From contig NZ_PGGC01000095.1 in the NCBI RefSeq assembly GCF_002795305.1, positions 1-61,937 of the forward strand: a stretch of DNA of 61,937 nt. Reading direction: 5' to 3'. The stretch is from Aeromonas cavernicola. Lineage in GTDB: Bacteria; Pseudomonadota; Gammaproteobacteria; Enterobacterales; Aeromonadaceae. The notes under the pieces were generated by a model. It ran no database searches and was not told the DNA's origin. It saw only the letters and a program-made list of their open reading frames with translations. Shown one piece after another: positions 48,826 to 58,044 of the stretch. The translations under genes and the position numbers were made by a program. The number at the start of each line of letters is the position of its first letter. The first letter of the stretch is position 1.

Positions 48826-49661
48826 GCCTCACACTCGCTCGCCCAACCCGTTCAGTACGCTGGCCCCTGCGCCGCCGGCTGCGCTGGCCTTGGTCGCATC
48901 GGCTGGGGGTGAGCTTGCTCACCCTGACCGCCCTGCTGACCCTCTGGTGGGGGGTGACACGGTTAGGAGCAATCAGCCCTCTGTTTCTGCCTTCCCCCCA
49001 CCAAGTGCTACAACAACTAGTCACCCTCGCAGGACCGCAGGGCTTTATGGATGCCACCCTCTGGCAGCACCTCGCCGCCAGCTTGCAACGCATTCTGGTT
49101 GCCCTCACCGCCGCGACCTTATGCGGCGTTACGGTCGGCATCGCAATGGGGCTCAGCCCTATTCTGCGCGGCATGATTGATCCGTTGATTGAGCTCTACC
49201 GCCCTGTGCCACCGCTGGCTTATCTGCCACTGATGGTGATCTGGTTTGGCATCGGTGAAACCGCCAAAGTGCTGCTCATCTATCTGGCTATCTTTGCCCC
49301 CATCGCCATGGCAACGCTGGCTGGGGTGCAGGGGGCAAAACAGGTACGGCTGCGGGCCGCCCAATCCCTCGGCGCAACCCGCTGGCAAGTGCTGTGGTAC
49401 GTCATTTTGCCCGGCGCCCTGCCGGACATCCTCACTGGGCTGCGCATCGGGCTAGGGGTTGGCTGGTCCACCCTAGTGGCAGCCGAGCTCATCGCCGCCA
49501 CCCGTGGCGTGGGCTTTATGGTGCAATCCGCTAGCGAGTTTCTCGCCACCGATGTGGTGCTAGCGGGCATTCTGGTGATCGCCTTGATCGCCTTCACTCT
49601 GGAACTTGGTTTACGTGCGCTGCAGCGTCGCCTGACGCCGTGGCATGGAGAAGGACTATGA
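48822..49661 (+). CDS. tauC: Taurine ABC transporter permease
   Basis: The 279-residue inner-membrane protein has about six helices and the BPD_transp_1 signature block EAA-like [18 protein letters not shown]. An arginine-rich N-terminal tail ([16 protein letters not shown]) fits cytosolic orientation. It forms the channel of TauABC. It overlaps tauB by 4 bases and tauD by 4 bases (ATGA). Confidence 0.95.
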   Translation: MSLTLARPTRSVRWPLRRRLRWPWSHRLGVSLLTLTALLTLWWGVTRLGAISPLFLPSPHQVLQQLVTLAGPQGFMDATLWQHLAASLQRILVALTAATLCGVTVGIAMGLSPILRGMIDPLIELYRPVPPLAYLPLMVIWFGIGETAKVLLIYLAIFAPIAMATLAGVQGAKQVRLRAAQSLGATRWQVLWYVILPGALPDILTGLRIGLGVGWSTLVAAELIAATRGVGFMVQSASEFLATDVVLAGILVIALIAFTLELGLRALQRRLTPWHGEGL

Positions 49662-50491
49662 GCAATTCCCTGCATATCACCCCTCTGGGCCCCTATATCG
49701 GTGCCGAGATCAGTGGCCTCACCCTAGCCGAACCCCTTGATGACCATCAATTCACCCAGCTGCAACAGGCCTTGCTGACCCATCAGGTGCTGTTCTTTCG
49801 CGATCAACCCATCACCCCTCGGCAGCAGCGGGCACTGGGTCACCGCTTCGGCGATCTGCACATCCACCCAGTCTACCCCCACACCGCAGAAGCCGAAGAG
49901 ATCATCGTGCTCGATACCCACGACGATAATCCGCCCGATAACGACAACTGGCACACCGATGTCACCTTTATCGAAACACCACCCGCGCTGGCTATTCTTG
50001 CAGCCAAACAGTTACCTGCGGTGGGCGGCGATACCCTATGGACCAGCGGCATCGCCGCCTTTGAAGGGCTCTCTCCTCGGCTGCAACAACTGTTAGCGGG
50101 GCTGGAGGCCGAGCATGATTTCACCAAGTCATTTCCGGCCCATCGCCACAACACCAGTCCAGCTGAATACCAGCGCTGGCAAGCCGCAGCGGCGCGGCAT
50201 CCGCCGCTACGCCACCCAGTGATACGCACTCATCCCCTAAGTGGTCGCCAAGCGCTGTTCGTTAACGAGGGATTCACCACCCACCTACCCGACTTGCCGG
50301 CCCGTGAGAGCGACGCGCTACTCGGCTTTCTGTTCAGTCACGTCACCAAACCCGAGTATCAGGTGCGCTGGCGGGAGCACGATATCGCCATCTGGGATAA
50401 CCGCGTCACCCAACACTACGCCAACGCCGACTACCTACCGGCCCGCCGGATCATGCACCGAGCCACCATCTTGGGAGACAAACCATTCTAG
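49658..50491 (+). CDS. tauD: Taurine dioxygenase (2-oxoglutarate/Fe(II)-dependent)
   Basis: The 277-residue enzyme cleaves taurine to sulfite and aminoacetaldehyde. The iron triad is visible as His and Asp in NWHTDVTF and the distal His in RRIMHRATI; an Arg for 2-oxoglutarate follows in the same block. Other family blocks are VLFFRDQPITPRQQ, FVNEGFTTHL and IWDNRVTQHYA. ATG at 49658 overlaps the tauC stop. Sulfite then enters cysteine synthesis. Confidence 0.96.
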   Translation: MSNSLHITPLGPYIGAEISGLTLAEPLDDHQFTQLQQALLTHQVLFFRDQPITPRQQRALGHRFGDLHIHPVYPHTAEAEEIIVLDTHDDNPPDNDNWHTDVTFIETPPALAILAAKQLPAVGGDTLWTSGIAAFEGLSPRLQQLLAGLEAEHDFTKSFPAHRHNTSPAEYQRWQAAAARHPPLRHPVIRTHPLSGRQALFVNEGFTTHLPDLPARESDALLGFLFSHVTKPEYQVRWREHDIAIWDNRVTQHYANADYLPARRIMHRATILGDKPF

Positions 50492-50497
50492 CGTGCT

Positions 50498-50538
50498 CAA
50501 TAGCGGGGACTGACAGCCATGGCGACCAACCGCTATTG
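50498..50538 (+). terminator. Inverted repeat after tauD
   Basis: CAATAGCGG (50498-50506) and CCGCTATTG (50530-50538) are perfect 9-bp inverted copies spaced by 23 bases, starting 7 bases after tauD. There is no T-run; it is a possible 3' end of the tau transcript. Confidence 0.4.
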
Positions 50539-50633
50539 TCACCGCTATTAGCCGCTCCACCAGCCCCCATGGTCGGTGATGGCTACCCCCTTGCTTGCCA
50601 CTAGCGCGCCGCAAACACCGAGTTGATGCCCAT

Positions 50634-50666
50634 AAAAAAATCCGAAACCCAGCACTGGGTTTCGGA
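50634..50666 (-). terminator. Intrinsic terminator of glmS
   Basis: TCCGAAACCCA (50641-50651) pairs with TGGGTTTCGGA (50656-50666), loop GCAC. On the minus strand seven Ts follow (50640-50634). It lies 111 bases after the glmS stop and may also act on tau transcripts from the other strand. Confidence 0.85.
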
Positions 50667-50776
50667 TGGTGGGACAGCAATTGAGGTAGGCAGCGATGAT
50701 GAGGGGTGCTGGGGTCAGTTCAACCCGAGCGTCGTTATTTTCATCTTATTTGAGAGCCCCACCCAATCGGCTCGAG

Positions 50777-52609
50777 TTACTCAACCGTCACCGATTTGGC
50801 TAAATTGCGGGGTTGGTCTACGTCGGTGCCTTTGATCAAAGCAACGTGATAAGAGAGCAGTTGCAGTGGCACGGTATAGACGATGGGGGCGATCGCCTCT
50901 TCAACCGGATTGAGTTTCATGACCCGCATGGTCTGATCACTCTTGAAACCGGTATTGGTATCGGCGAAGACGTAGAGGATCCCGCCACGGGCCCGCACTT
51001 CTTCGACGTTGGATTTGAGCTTTTCCAGCAGGTCGTTGTTGGGGGCCACCACGATGATCGGCATTTCGCCGTCGATCAGTGCCAACGGGCCATGTTTCAG
51101 CTCGCCTGCGGCATAGGCTTCGGCATGAATGTAAGAGATCTCTTTGAGCTTGAGCGCCCCTTCCATGGCAATGGGATACTGGCTGCCGCGCCCCAGGAAC
51201 AAGCTGTGCTGTTTATCGGCAAACTCTTCCGCCATGGCTTCGATATCGCTGGCCAGCGCCAAGCTCTCTTTGATCCGCAGTGGCAAGGCTTGCAGTGCCT
51301 TGACCAGTTCAGCCTCGGCAGCGGCACTGAGGTGGCCACGGCAGCGACCAATGGCCACCACCAGCATCAACAAGCCGGTCAATTGAGTAGTGAACGCTTT
51401 GGTGGATGCCACACCGATCTCGGCGCCCGCTCGGGTCATAAAAGCCAGTGCCGATTCACGCACTAAGGAGGAGCCCGGCACGTTGCAGATGGCCAGTGAG
51501 CTCATGTAGCCTGACTCCTTGGCCAGCCGTAAGGCGGCTAGGGTATCGGCGGTTTCACCGCTCTGGGAGAGGGTGATCAGCAGGCTGTTGGGGCGTACCA
51601 CCGATTTGCGATAGCGAAATTCGGAGGCGATCTCCACATCGCACGATACCCCTGCTATCTCTTCAAACCAGTAGCGGGCAACCATACCAGAGTGGTAGGA
51701 GGTGCCACAGGCGACGATCTGGATATGGTCCACTTGTTCGAAAATGGTGCGAGCGCCATTACCAAACGACTCGACCACCACGTGCTCGCCCGCTAACCGG
51801 CCTTCTAGGGTGCTGGTGATCGCCTTTGGCTGCTCATGAATCTCTTTGAGCATGTAGTGGCGATACTCGCCCTTATCACCGGCATCGTGAGAAACGTCGG
51901 ACTCTTGCTCTTCCCGCACCACGGGTTGGCCATGGGTATCAAAAATACTCACTTCGCGGCGGGTCACTTCCGCTACGTCACCCTCTTCAAGGAACAAGAA
52001 GCGGCGAGTAACCGGGAGCAGAGCCAGTTGATCGGAGGCAATGAAGTTCTCACCGATACCACGGCCTATCACTAGCGGCGAGCCAGAGCGCGCCACTACC
52101 ACGCGGCTGTCGTCACGGCTATCCATCACCACGGTGCCGTAAGCGCCACGCAGCTGTTTTACCGTTTTTTGCATCGCTGCCAGCAAGGAGTCGGTCGATC
52201 TCAACTCGTGATGCACCAGATGAGCAATGACCTCGGTGTCGGTATCGGAAGTGAAGATATAGCCCAGCGCCTTCAGCTGATGGCGCAGCGCTTCATGATT
52301 TTCGATGATGCCGTTGTGCACCACCACAATATGATCCGACACATGCGGGTGAGCATTACGCTCCGAGGGTTCACCGTGAGTGGCCCAGCGAGTATGAGCA
52401 ACCCCTGTGCCGCCGTGCACCGGCTGCTGGTCGAGCGCGTTGGCTAGCTCAGCAACCTTGCCCAGTCGCCGCACCCGCTGCAGCGGATGATCGGCGCTAA
52501 ATACCGCCACCCCAGCCGAGTCGTACCCGCGATATTCGAGACGACGCAGACCTTCTACCAAGATTTCAGCCACATCACGTTGAGCCACAGCCCCGACGAT
52601 GCCACACAT
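50777..52609 (-). CDS. glmS: Glutamine-fructose-6-phosphate aminotransferase (isomerizing)
   Basis: The 610-residue enzyme makes glucosamine-6-phosphate for peptidoglycan and LPS. The N-terminal glutaminase begins MCGIVGAV, with Cys2 as nucleophile after Met removal. Two SIS domains follow (about 290-425 and 460-600; [34 protein letters not shown]) and the C-terminus LAKSVTVE is conserved. ATG at 52609 is required by the Cys2 rule; the frame extends upstream to 52675 without meaning. It is 69 bases downstream of a DeoR-family regulator on the same strand. Confidence 0.98.
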   Translation of the reverse strand: MCGIVGAVAQRDVAEILVEGLRRLEYRGYDSAGVAVFSADHPLQRVRRLGKVAELANALDQQPVHGGTGVAHTRWATHGEPSERNAHPHVSDHIVVVHNGIIENHEALRHQLKALGYIFTSDTDTEVIAHLVHHELRSTDSLLAAMQKTVKQLRGAYGTVVMDSRDDSRVVVARSGSPLVIGRGIGENFIASDQLALLPVTRRFLFLEEGDVAEVTRREVSIFDTHGQPVVREEQESDVSHDAGDKGEYRHYMLKEIHEQPKAITSTLEGRLAGEHVVVESFGNGARTIFEQVDHIQIVACGTSYHSGMVARYWFEEIAGVSCDVEIASEFRYRKSVVRPNSLLITLSQSGETADTLAALRLAKESGYMSSLAICNVPGSSLVRESALAFMTRAGAEIGVASTKAFTTQLTGLLMLVVAIGRCRGHLSAAAEAELVKALQALPLRIKESLALASDIEAMAEEFADKQHSLFLGRGSQYPIAMEGALKLKEISYIHAEAYAAGELKHGPLALIDGEMPIIVVAPNNDLLEKLKSNVEEVRARGGILYVFADTNTGFKSDQTMRVMKLNPVEEAIAPIVYTVPLQLLSYHVALIKGTDVDQPRNLAKSVTVE

Positions 52610-52678
52610 ACACTTCTCCTTGAGATGTAAAAATGAAACGCGCGTTGGATAGCTCCGATCTAGGCTACCCAGCACTCT

Positions 52679-53452
52679 TCAATCCATGATCGGGGCGCAG
52701 ATGAGGGTAATCCCCAACCCTTTGATATGCGCTCTGATCTCATTGGTCAATCCATCATCCGTTACTAAGGTGTGAACACCGGACCACGGCAGTTCGAGAT
52801 TGGGGATTTTGCGGCCGATCTTGTCCGACTCGACCATGACGATGACCTCCCGCGAGACCTCGGCCATCACTCGCGACAGCCCCACCAGCTCGTTAAAGGT
52901 CGTGGTGCCACGATCGGGGTCGATGCCATCCGCTCCGATAAAGAGCTGGTCGAAGTCATACGAGCGCAATACCTGCTCGGCGACCTGCCCCTGAAAGGAT
53001 TCAGAATGAGGGTCCCAAGTGCCACCTGTCATTAATAGGGTAGGCTCGTTTTCCAGCTCACGCAGCGCACCGGCCACATTGAGGGAGTTGGTCATCACGA
53101 TAAGGCCGCGCTTGTGGCCCAGCAGGGGGATCATGGCGCTGGTGGTGGTGCCGCTGTCGATGATGATGCGATTGTGGTCGCGAATGCGCTCGGCGGCCGC
53201 TCTGGCTATCGCTATCTTTCGTTTCGAAATATGTTCAGAATGCGTTGGCATCACCATTTCGCTGGGTAGGGGCACGGCACCGCCGTAACGGCGCAGCAGC
53301 AAGCCACCGCTCTCTAATAGAGCGAGATCTTTACGGATAGTGACCTCAGAGGTGGAGAAGTGGTTCGCTAGCGCATCAACGCTCACTTCTCCTTGCTCGT
53401 TAACTAAGGTCACTATGGTATGACGGCGCTGTTGTGTATTACGTTTGGTCAT
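52679..53452 (-). CDS. DeoR/GlpR family transcriptional regulator upstream of glmS
   Basis: The 257-residue protein has an N-terminal DeoR winged helix (about 5-58; VDALANHFSTSEVTIRKDL and the RRYGGAV turn). A sugar-phosphate-sensing DeoRC domain follows (about 75-235), with IDSGTTTSAMIP, NSLNVAGAL and FIGADGIDPDRG. The substrate class is probably an amino-sugar or sugar phosphate, given that glmS follows on the same strand. The ATG at 53452 lacks a strong Shine-Dalgarno. TTTCGAAA-type inverted sequences upstream suggest autoregulation. Confidence 0.87.
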   Translation of the reverse strand: MTKRNTQQRRHTIVTLVNEQGEVSVDALANHFSTSEVTIRKDLALLESGGLLLRRYGGAVPLPSEMVMPTHSEHISKRKIAIARAAAERIRDHNRIIIDSGTTTSAMIPLLGHKRGLIVMTNSLNVAGALRELENEPTLLMTGGTWDPHSESFQGQVAEQVLRSYDFDQLFIGADGIDPDRGTTTFNELVGLSRVMAEVSREVIVMVESDKIGRKIPNLELPWSGVHTLVTDDGLTNEIRAHIKGLGITLICAPIMD

Positions 53453-53459
53453 GCACAAG

Positions 53460-53485
53460 TTTCGATTCGAAATAATATCGAAATG
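53460..53485 (-). promoter_or_regulatory. Candidate DeoR-family operator
   Basis: TTTCGATTCGAAA at 53460-53472 contains the TTTCG/CGAAA inverted pair, and ATCGAAA follows at 53478-53484. DeoR-family regulators commonly bind repeated TTTCG-type motifs. The position directly before the regulator start, and in the divergent region with creB, suggests autoregulation. Confidence 0.45.
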
Positions 53486-53572
53486 TTAGCCCTTTTTTGG
53501 CAAAAATAAAACCGCAAATAGGAGCGCGCGCAAGGAGATGTCAAAATAGCGGCGACTGATCGTGAGGCGACT

Positions 53573-54247
53573 ATGCAACAACGTACTATCTGGCTGGTGG
53601 AAGATGAGGCCAGCATTGCGGATACCCTGATTTACGCGCTACAGACCGAAGGCTTTGAGGTGCAGTGGTTTAGCTTGGGCCAGCAGATGCTGAGCCAACT
53701 GACGCAAACCCAACCCGACTTTATGATCCTCGATGTGGGGCTGCCTGATATCTGTGGCTTCGAGCTGTGTAAGCAGGTGCGGGCTCGCAGTAATGTGCCC
53801 TTGATGTTTCTGACTGCCCGCAGTGAAGAGATAGATCGGCTCATTGGGTTAGAGATTGGGGCGGACGATTACGTGGCCAAGCCTTTTTCGCCGCGCGAGG
53901 TGTGCGCCCGAGTGCGGGTCATCCTGCGCCGCAGCCAGCCGGCCGCAGTTCTGTCCAGCAGCCCGCTGGTGCTGGATGAAGAGCGGGCCTGCATCCACTT
54001 TCATGGCCAACGGCTGGGGCTCACCCGCTACGAATACTTGCTCCTCAAAACCCTGATGCAGGCACCGGGACGGGTTTACTCGCGCCAACAGCTGATGGAT
54101 TTGGTGTGGCAAGATGCCGAAGAGAGCCTTGATCGCACCGTCGATACCCACATCAAGACCATTCGTGCCAAGCTGCGCGAACATGACCCGCACACCAATC
54201 TGATCCTGACCCATCGCGGGCTAGGCTACAGTCTGGAGCAGCTATGA
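53573..54247 (+). CDS. creB: Response regulator CreB (BlrA)
   Basis: The 224-residue OmpR-family regulator has a receiver domain with Asp54 (MILDVGLPDI), Thr in FLTARS and Lys in VAKPFSPRE. Its winged-helix DNA-binding domain spans about 130-220 (LGLTRYEYLLLKTLM and DRTVDTHIKTIRAKL). In Aeromonas the orthologue BlrA activates chromosomal beta-lactamase genes through cre/blr tags (TTCAC-N6-TTCAC). It overlaps creC by 4 bases (ATGA) and is followed by the class D beta-lactamase. Confidence 0.94.
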   Translation: MQQRTIWLVEDEASIADTLIYALQTEGFEVQWFSLGQQMLSQLTQTQPDFMILDVGLPDICGFELCKQVRARSNVPLMFLTARSEEIDRLIGLEIGADDYVAKPFSPREVCARVRVILRRSQPAAVLSSSPLVLDEERACIHFHGQRLGLTRYEYLLLKTLMQAPGRVYSRQQLMDLVWQDAEESLDRTVDTHIKTIRAKLREHDPHTNLILTHRGLGYSLEQL

Positions 54248-55665
54248 GGCTCGGCTTACAACTACTGGGCGGGCTGTTGTTGATCTTTGCGCTCGCCACT
54301 TGGTTCGTGGTGAAGATCTTCGTGGAAGAGATCAAACCAGGGGTACGCAGCGCCACTGAAGATACCTTGGTGGACATGACCCAGTTACTGGCGCCGTTAG
54401 CACGCGATGACCTACGGGAAGGCAAGATGCAAAACGGACGCTTGGCCAGTGCCTTTGCCCGCCTCAACCAAAATCCGGTCAACGCCTTGATCGATGGTCA
54501 TCTCAAACAGCTCGCGGAATATCGCATCTACGTGACCAATCAGCAGGGCATCGTCATTTACGACTCTGATGGCGGCGCGGTGGGCCAAGATTACTCTCGT
54601 TGGAACGACGTCTACCGCACTCTGCGAGGCCAATACGGTGCTCGCAGTACTCGCACCGACCCCAATGATCCGGCAAGTTCCACCATGTATGTCGCCGCAC
54701 CACTGCGCGATGGCGTGGCGATCATCGGGGTACTCACGGTCGCTAAACCCAGTCGCACCCTCATGCCCACCATCGAGCGAGGGGAGCGAGAACTGATGCG
54801 CGTTGGTAGCCAGATGCTACTGGGCACTTTGCTGATCGGCGGGCTGCTGGTGTGGTGGCTCAACCGCGCCATCGGTAAGCTGGTCCACTACGCCGACTCC
54901 GTCAGTAAAGGAGAGGCGGCACCACTGCCACGGCTGCATACCGTCGAACTGGATCGGCTCGGCCGCGCCCTTGAGACGATGCGCCACCAGCTCGATGGCA
55001 AAGGCTACATCGAGGATTATGTTCACAGCCTCACCCATGAGCTGAAAAGCCCACTGGCGGCGATTCGCGGAGCCGGGGAGATCCTCGCAGAAGCGCCCCC
55101 ACCCGCGGTGGCTAACCGCTTTATCGGCAACATTAATCTGGAAACTGCTCGCATCCAGCAGTTGATTGAACGAATGCTGCAGCTAGCACGATTAGAATCG
55201 GGGCAACCCCTCGACCGCCACACGGTTGACCCCAGTAAGCTGGCTACACGAGTGCTCGATACCCGCCAAATCGCAGCGTCGCCTCGTCAGATAAGCTTGT
55301 TAACGACACTAGCCAGCAGCACCAAGGCCAAATGGGACTCGCTGTTAATCGAACAGGCAATAGGCAATCTGCTAGATAATGCCATCGACTTCTCCCCAAC
55401 TGGCGCCACCGTGCGCCTGCAAGGGGCTTTGCAGCAAGGGGGTTACTGTTTTTCGGTCTCCGACAACGGTCCTGGCATTCCCGACTACGCCCTGCCACGG
55501 ATCTTTGAGCGTTTCTACTCGCTGCCACGCCCGGACAAGGGCAAGAGCAGCGGTCTGGGGCTCAGCTTCGCCCATGAAGTTGCCCGCCAACACGGTGGTC
55601 GGTTAACCCTGTGCAACCGCCCTGAAGGGGGCGTGCTAGCCGAACTTTGGCTACCGCTCGCCTAG
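54244..55665 (+). CDS. creC: Sensor histidine kinase CreC (BlrB)
   Basis: The 473-residue inner-membrane sensor has an N-terminal helix (about 3-24), a periplasmic sensor domain (about 25-185; IYVTNQQGIVIYDSDGGAVG, TMYVAAPLRDG), a second helix (about 192-210) and a HAMP-like linker. The HisKA domain carries the phospho-His in SLTHELKSPLAAIRGAGE, and the ATPase domain has SDNGPGIP and SSGLGLSFAHE. Length is nearly that of E. coli CreC (474). It signals to CreB; in Aeromonas, BlrB activity raises several beta-lactamases. Confidence 0.95.
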   Translation: MRLGLQLLGGLLLIFALATWFVVKIFVEEIKPGVRSATEDTLVDMTQLLAPLARDDLREGKMQNGRLASAFARLNQNPVNALIDGHLKQLAEYRIYVTNQQGIVIYDSDGGAVGQDYSRWNDVYRTLRGQYGARSTRTDPNDPASSTMYVAAPLRDGVAIIGVLTVAKPSRTLMPTIERGERELMRVGSQMLLGTLLIGGLLVWWLNRAIGKLVHYADSVSKGEAAPLPRLHTVELDRLGRALETMRHQLDGKGYIEDYVHSLTHELKSPLAAIRGAGEILAEAPPPAVANRFIGNINLETARIQQLIERMLQLARLESGQPLDRHTVDPSKLATRVLDTRQIAASPRQISLLTTLASSTKAKWDSLLIEQAIGNLLDNAIDFSPTGATVRLQGALQQGGYCFSVSDNGPGIPDYALPRIFERFYSLPRPDKGKSSGLGLSFAHEVARQHGGRLTLCNRPEGGVLAELWLPLA

Positions 55666-55680
55666 TCCCTTGCCTATCAC

Positions 55681-55696
55681 TTCACGGTCGCCACAC
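55681..55696 (+). promoter_or_regulatory. Degenerate cre/blr tag upstream of the class D beta-lactamase
   Basis: TTCAC-GGTCGC-CACAC matches the CreB/BlrA tag TTCAC-N6-TTCAC perfectly in the first half and at 3 of 5 positions in the second. It lies 53-68 bases before the lactamase start. Known BlrA control of this gene in Aeromonas makes a weak site plausible. Confidence 0.5.
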
Positions 55697-55748
55697 AAAG
55701 CGGCGTTACACTGCCGTGATGTCCCCGTTATTTGCTTAAGGAAACGCG

Positions 55749-56543
55749 ATGTCCCGCCTACTGCTCTCCAGCCTATTGGCCAGTAGCCTACTCTGCACCC
55801 TGCCCGCCTCGGCGGTCAGCGGCTGCTTTCTCTATGTCGATAGCAATGGGCAAACGCTCTCTGCTGAAGGGGATTGCACCACGCGGCTGCCGCCTGCCTC
55901 CACCTTTAAGATCCCGCTGGCACTGATGGGCTACGACAGCGGTTTTCTGGTGGATGAAAAGCTTCCGGCGCTCCCCTACAAGCCGAGCTATGACGGCTGG
56001 CTGCCCGCTTGGCGCGAAACCACGACCCCGACCCGCTGGGCAGCTCACTCGGTGGTGTGGTTCTCTCAGCAGCTGACCGAATGGTTGGGATGGGAACGCT
56101 TCCAGCAGTATGTGAACCGCTTCGATTACGGCAACCGAAACATCGACGGTAATCCGGGCAAGCATGACGGCCTGACTCAGGCTTGGCTCAGCACCAGCCT
56201 CCTGATTAGCCCAGAGGAGCAGGCCCGCTTCCTCAGTAAGATGCTGAGCGGCAAGCTGCCAGTCTCGGCGCAAACCCTGCAATACACCGCCAATATATTC
56301 AAGGTCAGCGAGATCGACGGCTGGCAGATCCACGGTAAGACGGGGATGGGCTACCCCAAGAAGCAGGATGGCAACCTTAACCGCGATCAGCAGATCGGCT
56401 GGTTCGTCGGCTGGGCCAGCAAACCGGGCAAGCAGCTGATTTTCGTCCATACCGTGGTGCAAAAACCCGGTAAGCAGTTTGCATCACTTAAGGCAAAAGA
56501 GGAGGTACTGGCCGCCCTGCCGGCTCGCCTTGCCAGCTATTAA
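55749..56543 (+). CDS. ampS: Class D beta-lactamase, OXA-12/AmpS type
   Basis: The 264-residue serine penicillinase has a signal peptide (about 1-22, ending PASA). Class D motifs are all present: STFK with nucleophile Ser51, SVV at 101-103, YGN at 127-129, the Trp region GLTQAWLS near 141-148, and KTG at 197-199. Linkage to creBC (blrAB) is the known Aeromonas ampS/OXA-12 arrangement, so this is probably an intrinsic chromosomal gene rather than an acquired one. It acts in the periplasm on penicillins, with a preference for oxacillin/cloxacillin expected. A strong terminator separates it from creD. Confidence 0.93.
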   Translation: MSRLLLSSLLASSLLCTLPASAVSGCFLYVDSNGQTLSAEGDCTTRLPPASTFKIPLALMGYDSGFLVDEKLPALPYKPSYDGWLPAWRETTTPTRWAAHSVVWFSQQLTEWLGWERFQQYVNRFDYGNRNIDGNPGKHDGLTQAWLSTSLLISPEEQARFLSKMLSGKLPVSAQTLQYTANIFKVSEIDGWQIHGKTGMGYPKKQDGNLNRDQQIGWFVGWASKPGKQLIFVHTVVQKPGKQFASLKAKEEVLAALPARLASY

Positions 56544-56565
56544 TGGGTTAACTCTCCTCACTCCC

Positions 56566-56590
56566 ACCGGCGCGCTGCGCCGGTTTTTTT
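56566..56590 (+). terminator. Intrinsic terminator of the beta-lactamase gene
   Basis: ACCGGCGC (56566-56573) pairs with GCGCCGGT (56577-56584), loop GCT, followed by Ts to 56590 (seven in all). It is a textbook GC-rich terminator and isolates the lactamase transcript from creD. Confidence 0.92.
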
Positions 56591-56596
56591 ATTCAC

Positions 56597-56612
56597 TTCA
56601 CCGCCACTTCAC
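56597..56612 (+). promoter_or_regulatory. Perfect cre/blr tag upstream of creD
   Basis: TTCAC-CGCCAC-TTCAC is an exact match to the CreB/BlrA binding tag. A further TTCAC directly precedes it (56592-56596) and another occurs at 56629-56633, so the region is rich in half-sites. creD is the most CreBC-responsive gene in relatives, in agreement. Confidence 0.92.
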
Positions 56613-56674
56613 ACAACCCCATATTCCCTTCACCCCCCATTGCTAACGTAGCCAGGTCTCAAGGAGGGATTGTC

Positions 56675-57973
56675 ATGTTGAAACATATTCTTACCCATAA
56701 AATTACACTGTTAATTCTGCTCGGCCTGTTACTGATGCTACCCATGCAGTCTATTCGTGACCTCAATCAGGAACGCCAAGCCTATCGCACTGATGCAATA
56801 GATCAGATCATGGCAAGCGCCAGCGGCCCGCAGCAGTTAATTGGCCCAGTGCTCGTGCTGCCATATAGCCGCGAGGTAAAAGTCCAGGAGGGGGATAAGG
56901 TAAAGATGGTGCGTAAATACCACGCTCGCTTCATCCTACCAGAGCAGCTCAATGCTCAGGTGAAGCTAGAGGTAACACCACGTCGGCTCGGTATCTATCA
57001 AGCTCAGGTTTATCAGACCAACATCTCCTTGACCGGCACGCTACCAGCCAACCCTGACTGGCAACTGCCGGAGGGGGCAATAGCCGATGAGCCTTATCTG
57101 AGCATGGCGCTCTCGGATGCCCGTGGTATCAGCCAAATCCCGTCGGTCACCCTCAGTGGCCACCTCCGCGAAGTGCTGCCGGGGGCGCACATCAGCGATC
57201 TGGCTGGCGTACATGTGCCGCTCCCGGCACAGCAGCCGCAGGGGGGTGACTTTGCCGTGCAACTGACCTTACAGGGGATGGAGAAATTCTCATTGGTACC
57301 TGTTGGACGTAACAGCCATTTGACGATGGAGGGTAACTGGCCACATCCCAGCTTCCTCGGTGACTTCCTCCCGACTCGCCGCGACATCAGTAAGCAAGGC
57401 TTTACTGCCAACTGGCAGACCAGCTGGTTTGCCACCGATATGGCGAACCGTTTTGACCAAATAATGGTGAGAGGTACCGAGCAACTACCTAGCTTCAGCA
57501 TTAGCTTGGTACAGCCGGTAGATCACTATCAGCAAAATGAGCGGGCGGCTAAGTATGCCTTGTTATTTATCGGCTTAACCTTTATCAGCTTCTTTATGTT
57601 CGAGCTGCTCAGAGGGCTAAGGGTACACCCGATTCAATACGCTCTAGTGGGGATGGGGCTGGCCATCTTCTATCTGGTGCTGCTGGCACTGACCGAGCAC
57701 CTCGGTTTTGCTTGGGCTTACCTCTGTGCAGCGCTCGCCAGCGTGATGCTCAACGGTTTTTACCTGAGCCACATCTTGGGTGGGTTTAAACCGGGGGCCG
57801 GTTTCTCCATCTTGCTCGGGTTGGTTTATGCCCTGCTGTTTGGCCTGTTGCAAGCGGAGGATATGGCGTTGTTACTGGGTGCCTTGCTGCTGTTCTTAGT
57901 ACTGGCGCTGGTCATGGTGCTCACCCGCAAACTTGACTGGTATCAGGTTATGGGCAACACCACCACCGACTAG
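56675..57973 (+). CDS. creD: Inner-membrane protein CreD
   Basis: The 432-residue protein has an N-terminal membrane helix (about 10-27), a large periplasmic domain (about 30-285) and five C-terminal helices (about 290-425). Family blocks are RDLNQERQAYR, GPVLVLPYSREV, FTANWQTSWFA, YALLFIGLTFISFFMFELL and VHPIQYALVGMGLAIFYLVL. It is induced by CreBC and linked to envelope integrity and beta-lactam response; its biochemical role is unknown. AAGGAGG precedes the ATG. It is transcribed separately from the lactamase, from DNA carrying the perfect cre tag. Confidence 0.94.
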   Translation: MLKHILTHKITLLILLGLLLMLPMQSIRDLNQERQAYRTDAIDQIMASASGPQQLIGPVLVLPYSREVKVQEGDKVKMVRKYHARFILPEQLNAQVKLEVTPRRLGIYQAQVYQTNISLTGTLPANPDWQLPEGAIADEPYLSMALSDARGISQIPSVTLSGHLREVLPGAHISDLAGVHVPLPAQQPQGGDFAVQLTLQGMEKFSLVPVGRNSHLTMEGNWPHPSFLGDFLPTRRDISKQGFTANWQTSWFATDMANRFDQIMVRGTEQLPSFSISLVQPVDHYQQNERAAKYALLFIGLTFISFFMFELLRGLRVHPIQYALVGMGLAIFYLVLLALTEHLGFAWAYLCAALASVMLNGFYLSHILGGFKPGAGFSILLGLVYALLFGLLQAEDMALLLGALLLFLVLALVMVLTRKLDWYQVMGNTTTD

Positions 57974-57997
57974 ACAACCTAAGCCCCGCTCGGTGTT

Positions 57998-58035
57998 GAC
58001 GCTCAAGGCAAGATGGTCTGCCTTGAGCGTCTTTA
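57998..58035 (+). terminator. Terminator of creD
   Basis: A perfect 13-bp stem GACGCTCAAGGCA (57998-58010) / TGCCTTGAGCGTC (58019-58031), loop of 8 bases, is followed by TTTA. It lies between the convergent creD and plsB genes. Confidence 0.78.
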
Positions 58036-58044
58036 TGAGGGGGA

